Shown here in pieces: positions 43,571-49,672 of a stretch of 49,672 nt of DNA. Location: the NCBI GenBank assembly GCA_017563185.1, contig JAFXIL010000039.1, positions 1 to 49,672 on the forward strand, in the 5' to 3' direction. Positions within the stretch are counted from its first letter, which is position 1, and each line of letters opens with the position of its first letter. The stretch comes from Kiritimatiellia bacterium (lineage in GTDB: Bacteria; Verrucomicrobiota; Kiritimatiellia; RFP12; UBA1067). The notes under the pieces were generated by a model, which saw only the letters and a list, made by a program, of their open reading frames with translations, did not search any database and was not told the DNA's origin. A program made the position numbers and the translations under genes.

Positions 43571-46500
43571 AGGCTAAAGGTACATTTCTTCTTGGTGCGG
43601 CGCTTCTGCTTGCATTCGCGTTCACGCCGAGCGCGCGTGGTGAGACGTGGTTCAACTCGGGGATAAACGGCTACACGGCGTGGCCGATGGACGGGACGGA
43701 CAAGGTGGTGCCAGGCGCGGGCGTGTGGTCCGGCACGGGCGGCGCCGACCTCGTTGGCGAGCCGGGGGCGCGGCGACTGAGCATGGCGACGCCGGATGAC
43801 CGTCCTCTCGAGTTTGCGCCCATCCAGCCGTGCTCCGCGACGACCGACGAGGTGTCCGTGACGTTTGACATCCTCATATCCGCAGGCGACCATGCGCCGG
43901 AGATCGACCCGGAAATGAAGGGCGCCTTGACGGTGCTGATGCGCGGCGAAGAGGATAGCTACTATCTCGGCCTAGTGAAGGATCCAGCAGGTTCCACGAA
44001 CGTGTGGACCGAACTCACCGGCGCCATGCCGGATCTTTCGAATGCGGTGACCATCAAGATCGCGCTACGCACCATGAACGGCGTGAGGCAGGTGAAGTAC
44101 TCAGTGAACGGCACCACGCTTAGGTCCGGCGCTGGCGAATGGGCGCCGATCGCGTTTTCCGCAGGTGCCGAGAACGTGGTGGCCGCAGGTTGCCTTGGCG
44201 TGGGCGACCTCGGGGGGCTTCAGGCCGAGACGTCGCGCGAGGCGGAGTACGTGACGCTCACGGTGCCGCCGGTAGATTGGATGACGCTCGCCTCGGTGAC
44301 GGCGAACGGCGAGACGGTGGAGCCGCAGGCCGACGGCACGTATCTGATCCAGAAGGGCGCGTACGCGGCGGTCACGTTCACGCCTTCGCCGGGTGCGTTC
44401 CTGAGCAATCCGACGATGGTGTTCCAGGTGAACGAGTCGATGACGCTGCCCGAGGAGGGAAGGCCGACTGTGGTGCCGCCGAGCGAGGTGCTGTCGATCA
44501 ACGAGATCATGGCTTCGAACGGAACCTCGCTCAGGACGGCGAGAGGCGGCACGGGGTTCGACTGGATCGAGATCAGAAACAAGAGCAACAATGACGTTGA
44601 CATAACGGGGTGGTATCTCTCCGACAATCCGGACAAGAAGCCGTCCAAGTGGGAGAAGATCCAGGGCCGCTGCGTGGTGCCTGCCAACGGCTACACGATC
44701 GTGTGGGCGGACCAGGGCTACATAGACTTCACGGAGAACGAGGCGTACACGAGAATAGGCCTGTCTTCCGACGGCGAGACGGTGTTCCTCGCGACGCCTC
44801 TTGCGGAGATGGTGCATTCCGTCACTTTCGGCCAGCAGATAAAGGACATCTCTGTGGGCGCGGGCAGGCGCACGGACATGCTCGTCACGCCCGACGCCGC
44901 CGCTGAATGGCGCGTGGGTTCAGGCGCATGGACTCCGGCGAGCGGCCCCGTCGGCGCGGCCGGCGAAGGTGCGGGATTCACCGTGACGGCGATTGCTCCC
45001 GGCGGCGAGAGCACGGTGAGCGTGCACGATGTCGTCACGTCTGAATGCGGAGTCGCGGGCGCTGGGGCCATGCTGAAGGCCGAAGGCGCCATACACGTGC
45101 CGCATGCGGGGCAGTGGACGTTCTACTGCGGCGGCACGGGCACGAGCGTGCTCACGATCTCGAACCGCGACGTGGAGTGGAAGCTTGAGTATCCGCAGCT
45201 CACGATGACGCTCGACTTCCCTGCCGCAGGCGACTACGACGTATCGCTCGTATGCACCGCGCGGGACGGCGCCGCCGCGCCGGATGTTCTCGTTGGCGAG
45301 GGCGAGCTCGACTGCGAGGAGGACGCGGAGAGCTTCTCGCCGCTCTGCTCCGCCGCGAGCGGCTTCACGCACGCCGGCAAGTACGCCCCGTGGATTGCTA
45401 CCAACATAGCAGACCAGCTCGGCGACGAGACGTCGTTCAGCTGGCGCACAACGTTCTCCGTCGAGGCGCCGCCCGCTCCGGCCGACACTATCAAGCTGCG
45501 CGTGAAGTACGCCGACGGCTTCACCGCAAAGCTGAACGGCTCCACCGTGGCCGCTGCGGCGGCGGAAGGCGCGCGCGCAAAGGCGGAAGCGCTCGAGTGG
45601 GCGGAGTTCGATCTGCCTGCCGTCGCATTCGAGGCGGGCGAGAACACGCTTCAGATAACGGTGGACGGCGCAGATGGCGCGGACCTGCTGGTTTCGGCCG
45701 AGCTGCTGTGGAGCAAGGCCGGCGGAGACATGGTGTACTACTTCCCGAGATCGACGCCCGGAGCGGCGAACGGACTTGACACGAAGGACGGGCCAACCCC
45801 GCGCGTCGCGTTCTCCGAGCCGCACGGATACAAGACAGCCTCGTTCTCCTTGGAGCTCACGTGCCCCGACGATCCCTCCGCGGCGATCTACTACACGACG
45901 GACGGCACGGCGCCGAGCGTGAGGAAGACGCTCTACACGGGCCCGATCTCGATATCGCGCACCACGGTGGTGCGTGCGGCGGTGCCGAATGCCAACTCGG
46001 TTCTGCAGCTCGACACGTCTGCCACCTACCTCTTCCCGAATGACATCGTCACGCAGAGCGGCACGCCCGCTGGCTTCGCGGCGAACAGCAGCAAGCAGAA
46101 GATGGTGTACGGAATGAACTCGTCCATCGTGAACACGTACCGCAGCAACATCTACGACGGGTTCACGAACGGCATCGACACGATCTCGCTGGTGATCGAT
46201 CCCGCAAACCTCTTCAACTCGTCCACCGGCATCTACGTGAACGCCTCGAACGGCGGCCGCACGTGGGAGCGCATGACGATGGTTGAGCTCATCACGCCCA
46301 CGAATTCGGCGGGCGGCTTCAGCGTGCCCTCTGGCGTGCGCATCCGCGGCGCGTTCAGCCGCGGTAGCAGCTATCCAAAGCATTCGCTGCGCCTCTTCTT
46401 CCGCAACGAGTACGGCATGAGCAAGCTCAAGTATCCTCTCTTCGAGAAGGAGGGCACGGACACGTTCGACAAGATCGACCTGCGCACCGCGCAGAACTAC

Positions 46501-49221
46501 GCATGGTCTAACGGCAACGACAAGTTCACGCTCATCGAGGAGGTGTTCTCGCGCGACTCGCAGCGCGACCTCGGCCAGTCGTACCACCGCTCGCGCTACT
46601 ACCACCTCTTCATAAACGGCATCTACTGGGGCGTGTATCAGACCGAGGAGCGCACCGACGGCAACTTCGGCGAGACCTACTTCGGCGGCAATGCCGACGA
46701 CTACGACGTGGTGCGCACGTCGCAGCCCGGATACGTCACCGGCGTGGTGGAGGGCCAGGAGGCCGCCTGGTACGACTTCTGGAACATGTCCGTGAACCAG
46801 GGCTATGGCAGCGCCTATCCCGCCAACTACAACAAGGCGCGCGGCCTCAACGCCGACGGCACTCCGAATCCCGCGTATCCCGTCTATCTGAACCCCACAA
46901 ACGTGGCGGCGTTCATGCTCACGGCGCATTTCTCGAACGACACCGACTGCCCGGCCACCTCCGACAGCAGCAAGGCCAACAACATGGCCGTTCTCCGCAA
47001 CCGCTGCGACGGCACGAACACGCTCGGCGGCATATCCTACAAGGGCTGGGCGTTCCACCGCCACGACGCGGAGCACTCGCTCGGCGTTCGCGGCGACGGC
47101 GCTTCGGCCGACAAGCTTCTCGTGGGCACCGAGAGCAAGAGCTCCAACATGAGGCAGTTCAAGAACTTCAACCCGTCCGAACTCCACTACAAGCTCGAGG
47201 AGAACGCCGAGTACAAGATGCTCGCGGCCGACCTTCTCTTCCGCAGCTGCCTGAAGGAGGACGGCGCGATGACTGCCAACGCCGCCGCCGAGCGCTTCCG
47301 CACGCGCATGCGCCAGCTCGGCAACGCCATCTCCTGCGAGGCGGCGCGCTGGGGCGGCGGCTCGCGCACGCCCGCCACGTGGACTAACGCATGCAATTCC
47401 TGCCTCAGCTACATCAACTCGCGAGTGCCTCATCTTGTGAGCCAGTATAGGTCCTATGGCTGGTATCCTTCGGTTGACGCGCCGCGCGTGGTCAACTCCA
47501 TCGCCAAGTACGTCTATGACGGCACCTCTATGGAACGCGGCGAAAAGGTGTTCATCACAAGCACTTCTGCGGGCACGATCTACTACACGACGGACGGCAC
47601 CGATCCGCGCCTTGTGGGCGGCGCGGTGAACTCCGCCGCGCGTGCATACACGGGCGGCGCGCCGATGGTCACGTATGTGAACGTCGTCGAGAAGGGCGAC
47701 GCATGGAACTGCTTCGACTGGGGCAGGGCCCCGGCCAACGACTCCGCAGGCAACACGTGGAAGGCCTCCGGATACTCCGCCGACTCGCAGTGGCGCACGC
47801 TGAACGCGCTTCTCGGCTTCGGCAGCAGAACGGGCTTCACGGTGTCTGGTCCGCTCTACAAATATGCGAACCACGCCTCGAGCGGCACGCAGACCTCGGC
47901 CTTCTACTTCAGGAAGTCGATCACGATGCCCGCGAGCGCGCCTACGGTGACTGAGCTGAAGCTGAACGTGTGCTATGACGACGGCTATGTGATGTACATC
48001 AACGGCGTGGAGGTCGACCGCGTGAACGTCGCCGATGGCGAGACGTACTACGGCATGTTCACGCCCTCGGCCTTGAACCCAGAGTGGATTGACCGCACGA
48101 TAACGATTCCCGCGGGTCTTCTCAAAGCCGGCGAGAACGTGATCGCCGTTGAGCTGCACCAGTGCAATGGTACCAGCTCGGACGCATACTGGGGGCTGCA
48201 GATGTCCTATCCTGTTCCCGGCGCGGCGACGGGCGGCCTTGAGATGCCGGCCGACGGACTGAAACTGCGCGCGCGCCTGCGCTCCTCCTCCGGTGAATGG
48301 AGCGCGCTCGAGAGCGTGGACATAAGCGACGTTGCGGCGCCTTCCGACGATCCGTTCACGTGGGGCCTGCGCGTTGCCGAGGTGATGAGCTGCTCTGCCG
48401 ACAACTCGGGCGACGGTGCGGAGTTCATCGTGCTCACAAACCTCCTTCCCTTCGCGTCGCTCGACCTTGAGGGCGTGCGCATAACCAGCACGAAGACTGG
48501 CAACGCCACGTCTTCGCTCGACCTCACGCTCCCCGCCGGCGTCTCGATCGCCCCAGGCGCCTCGGTCACTCTCACCAAGGCGGAGTTCTGGCCCGAGGCG
48601 AAGATCACGAACGGCAAGGTGGACATGGTGGTGTACGACGCGAGCGGCTCCGTGGTGCAGACCGTGCACATCGACACCTCCTGGTTCGGCGCCGCGTGCG
48701 ACGAGACGGGCGCGAGCTTCCTCGCCCTCGACTTCGGCGCCGCCGTCACAGAGGAGACGCAGTGGGCGCCGTCGTTCGTGCCGCCGGCCGACGCGACGGG
48801 CGCGAAGGGCGTGCGCAACGCGATCGCCGAGGACGATGCCGTGCGCCTCTGGATGAACGCGCTCTGGCGCACGCAGGAAGGGCAGGCCGCAATAGGCGCC
48901 TTCGCCGGCAAGAAGGGCGTGTTGCGCAGCTGCTACCTGGTGAACGCGCTTCCCGAGACGGAGCCGGAGATCGAGATATCGATTCCATCCATCGAGATCG
49001 ACGCCATCGGCCGTGTCGTCGTGGGCGGCAGGCTCACGCTGCATGGGGTGGAGTCGGCGCGCGAAGTCAACGGCAAGGTGCGCCTGTACCATGCGCCCTC
49101 TCTGGATACGCTTGGCACTGCCACGGAGTTCGTCCCGCTGGAAAGCGCATTCCCGTTCAAGACCGTTCCCCTTGAGCGTCCTGCGGGAGCGTCGCGCTTC
49201 TACCAGCTGCGAGTGGAGTGA
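43567..49221 (+). CDS. Giant secreted CotH-kinase family protein with lamin-tail and hexosaminidase-like domains
   Basis: A 1884-residue protein with signal peptide MKAKGTFLLGAALLLAFAFTPSARG. Residues about 30-240 look like a LamG/concanavalin-like sandwich. A lamin-tail domain occurs near 309-405 (VLSINEIMASNGTS...GFDWIEIRNKSN). A chitobiase/hexosaminidase C-terminal-like domain lies near 740-810 (IYYTTDGTAPSV). A CotH region spans about 865-1240 (LVIDPANLFN, VRIRGAFSRGSSYPKHSLRLFFRN, GIYWGVYQTEERTD, AFHRHDAEHSLG). A second hexosaminidase-like unit (IYYTTDGTDP) and a second lamin-tail domain follow, ending FYQLRVE. CotH proteins phosphorylate proteins in spore coats and are also found in surface proteins. 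Active-site residues cannot be verified by eye. The start overlaps the ExbD-like gene. Confidence 0.85.
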   Translation: MKAKGTFLLGAALLLAFAFTPSARGETWFNSGINGYTAWPMDGTDKVVPGAGVWSGTGGADLVGEPGARRLSMATPDDRPLEFAPIQPCSATTDEVSVTFDILISAGDHAPEIDPEMKGALTVLMRGEEDSYYLGLVKDPAGSTNVWTELTGAMPDLSNAVTIKIALRTMNGVRQVKYSVNGTTLRSGAGEWAPIAFSAGAENVVAAGCLGVGDLGGLQAETSREAEYVTLTVPPVDWMTLASVTANGETVEPQADGTYLIQKGAYAAVTFTPSPGAFLSNPTMVFQVNESMTLPEEGRPTVVPPSEVLSINEIMASNGTSLRTARGGTGFDWIEIRNKSNNDVDITGWYLSDNPDKKPSKWEKIQGRCVVPANGYTIVWADQGYIDFTENEAYTRIGLSSDGETVFLATPLAEMVHSVTFGQQIKDISVGAGRRTDMLVTPDAAAEWRVGSGAWTPASGPVGAAGEGAGFTVTAIAPGGESTVSVHDVVTSECGVAGAGAMLKAEGAIHVPHAGQWTFYCGGTGTSVLTISNRDVEWKLEYPQLTMTLDFPAAGDYDVSLVCTARDGAAAPDVLVGEGELDCEEDAESFSPLCSAASGFTHAGKYAPWIATNIADQLGDETSFSWRTTFSVEAPPAPADTIKLRVKYADGFTAKLNGSTVAAAAAEGARAKAEALEWAEFDLPAVAFEAGENTLQITVDGADGADLLVSAELLWSKAGGDMVYYFPRSTPGAANGLDTKDGPTPRVAFSEPHGYKTASFSLELTCPDDPSAAIYYTTDGTAPSVRKTLYTGPISISRTTVVRAAVPNANSVLQLDTSATYLFPNDIVTQSGTPAGFAANSSKQKMVYGMNSSIVNTYRSNIYDGFTNGIDTISLVIDPANLFNSSTGIYVNASNGGRTWERMTMVELITPTNSAGGFSVPSGVRIRGAFSRGSSYPKHSLRLFFRNEYGMSKLKYPLFEKEGTDTFDKIDLRTAQNYAWSNGNDKFTLIEEVFSRDSQRDLGQSYHRSRYYHLFINGIYWGVYQTEERTDGNFGETYFGGNADDYDVVRTSQPGYVTGVVEGQEAAWYDFWNMSVNQGYGSAYPANYNKARGLNADGTPNPAYPVYLNPTNVAAFMLTAHFSNDTDCPATSDSSKANNMAVLRNRCDGTNTLGGISYKGWAFHRHDAEHSLGVRGDGASADKLLVGTESKSSNMRQFKNFNPSELHYKLEENAEYKMLAADLLFRSCLKEDGAMTANAAAERFRTRMRQLGNAISCEAARWGGGSRTPATWTNACNSCLSYINSRVPHLVSQYRSYGWYPSVDAPRVVNSIAKYVYDGTSMERGEKVFITSTSAGTIYYTTDGTDPRLVGGAVNSAARAYTGGAPMVTYVNVVEKGDAWNCFDWGRAPANDSAGNTWKASGYSADSQWRTLNALLGFGSRTGFTVSGPLYKYANHASSGTQTSAFYFRKSITMPASAPTVTELKLNVCYDDGYVMYINGVEVDRVNVADGETYYGMFTPSALNPEWIDRTITIPAGLLKAGENVIAVELHQCNGTSSDAYWGLQMSYPVPGAATGGLEMPADGLKLRARLRSSSGEWSALESVDISDVAAPSDDPFTWGLRVAEVMSCSADNSGDGAEFIVLTNLLPFASLDLEGVRITSTKTGNATSSLDLTLPAGVSIAPGASVTLTKAEFWPEAKITNGKVDMVVYDASGSVVQTVHIDTSWFGAACDETGASFLALDFGAAVTEETQWAPSFVPPADATGAKGVRNAIAEDDAVRLWMNALWRTQEGQAAIGAFAGKKGVLRSCYLVNALPETEPEIEISIPSIEIDAIGRVVVGGRLTLHGVESAREVNGKVRLYHAPSLDTLGTATEFVPLESAFPFKTVPLERPAGASRFYQLRVE

Positions 49222-49240
49222 AAAATTTTCACTTTACCCC

Positions 49241-49269
49241 TTGCCTTCCCCCATCTCTTTTGATACACT
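49241..49269 (+). promoter_or_regulatory. Candidate promoter of the tRNA-Thr/tuf transcript
   Basis: TTGCCT (49241-49246), 17-bp spacer, TACACT (49264-49269). The tRNA begins 23 nt after the -10 box. Confidence 0.7.
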
Positions 49270-49292
49270 ATACGGGCTTGTCGCAAAAAAGG

Positions 49293-49368
49293 GCCACTTT
49301 AGCTCAGTAGGTAGAGCACATCCTTGGTAAGGATGAGGTCGGCGGTTCGATTCCGCTAGGTGGCTCCA
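49293..49368 (+). tRNA. tRNA-Thr (anticodon GGT)
   Basis: A 76-nt cloverleaf with acceptor GCCACTT/AGGTGGC (one G-U), D-loop AGCTCAGTAGGTAGAGC, anticodon stem CATCC/GGATG with loop TTGGTAA (anticodon GGT), T-arm GGCGGTTCGATTCCGCT and an encoded CCA end. It reads threonine ACC/ACU codons. It lies 38 nt before tuf, the arrangement common in bacteria. Confidence 0.95.
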
Positions 49369-49406
49369 ATTGCGGCGGACAAAGAAACAACTCACAGGAG
49401 CATAAA

Positions 49407-49672
49407 ATGGCTAAGGAAACATTCGATCGCGGCGGTAAGCCGCACGTGAACGTCGGCACGATCGGCCATGTCGACCACGGTAAGACCACTCTTACGGCCG
49501 CTATTACGCACGTCCAGGCGCTCAAGGGCCTGTGCGAGGAGATCAAGTACGACCAGGTGGCGAAGGCTTCCGAGTCCGCCGGCCGTCGCGACGCCACGAA
49601 GATTCTCACGATCGCCTCCTCCCACGTCGAGTACGCCACGGCCAACCGCCACTATGCGCACGTTGACTGCCC
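49407..49672 (+). CDS. tuf: Elongation factor Tu (partial, runs off the window)
   Basis: The first 88 codons: [20 protein letters not shown], then [14 protein letters not shown] (the G1 P-loop), and NRHYAHVDC before the window ends. EF-Tu delivers aminoacyl-tRNA to the ribosome. Switch I reads [16 protein letters not shown], where most EF-Tu proteins have RGITIN; the conserved G2 Thr is kept, while the Arg-Gly-Ile context and following Asn differ. A strong AGGAG ribosome site lies 7 nt before the ATG. The variant resembles EF-Tu of some PVC-group bacteria as I recall it, which I cannot check here. Confidence 0.95.
   Translation, partial: MAKETFDRGGKPHVNVGTIGHVDHGKTTLTAAITHVQALKGLCEEIKYDQVAKASESAGRRDATKILTIASSHVEYATANRHYAHVDC

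Noticed and set aside
44920-49092. Very long antisense open frame (about 1390 codons) opposite the CotH gene
   Set aside because: It is Arg/His/Val-rich, has no domain, no ribosome site and mirrors a high-GC gene on the other strand, so it is a shadow of GC-rich codon usage.
49218-49232. Terminator at GTGAAAAATTTTCAC after the CotH gene
   Set aside because: The arms are only 7 bp of mostly A-T pairs with almost no loop and no distinct T-tract, too weak to call.

Overview
The window looks like a chromosomal segment of a GC-rich, Gram-negative-type bacterium of the Planctomycetes-Verrucomicrobia-Chlamydiae group, most plausibly a Kiritimatiellota/Lentisphaerota-like gut or anaerobic lineage. 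The supporting signs are a VPEP...RRRRR exosortase (PEP-CTERM) tail, many giant secreted proteins with InlB, Calx-beta, lamin-tail and CotH domains, a GH123/DUF4091-like glycosidase with a discoidin domain, several right-handed beta-helix proteins, a XylR-like regulator remnant, and an EF-Tu whose switch I lacks the usual RGITIN sequence. The lineage is inferred from memory of these families; no search was run. Candidate promoters share a sigma70-like layout: TTGnnn, 17-18 bp, TATACT or a close variant.

Layout: (1) 126-10205, a 3154-residue InlB-repeat surface protein with a low-GC tandem-repeat island, followed by a small PEP-CTERM protein. (2) 10486-12209, a secreted beta-propeller and a TatD nuclease, converging on a small lipoprotein gene (12269-12721, minus). 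(3) 12782-13123, a structured divergent intergenic region with a 160-nt leader in front of a secreted protein. (4) 13956-23898, a tight operon: a SurA/PpiC-like lipoprotein, a giant thioredoxin-fold protein interrupted by a one-base frameshift, and a giant Calx-beta protein sharing its C-terminal module. A membrane-anchored protein with an acidic tail (23977-24864) and an intrinsic terminator follow. (5) 25039-26165, YraN and a GxxExxY protein inside a hairpin-rich, inverted-repeat-bounded cassette. (6) 26459-30517, a second beta-propeller, endonuclease IV and a GH123-like glycosidase, ended by a terminator. (7) 30636-34243, a large protein of unknown function with palindromes embedded in its coding sequence, and a lipoprotein. 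(8) 34442-43007, a truncated XylR-like regulator, beta-helix proteins, a four-repeat autotransporter-like protein and a gluzincin-type metallopeptidase. (9) 43142-49221, an ExbD-like lipoprotein overlapping a CotH-kinase giant protein. (10) 49293-49672, tRNA-Thr(GGT) and the start of tuf.

Most genes encode envelope or secreted proteins for adhesion, glycan handling and surface architecture, with housekeeping genes (tatD, nfo, yraN, tRNA-Thr, tuf) interspersed. The most notable system-level candidate is the 13956-23898 operon, which combines a folding chaperone with a surface protein carrying two thioredoxin-like folds. No CRISPR array, transposase, reverse transcriptase or prophage is visible.
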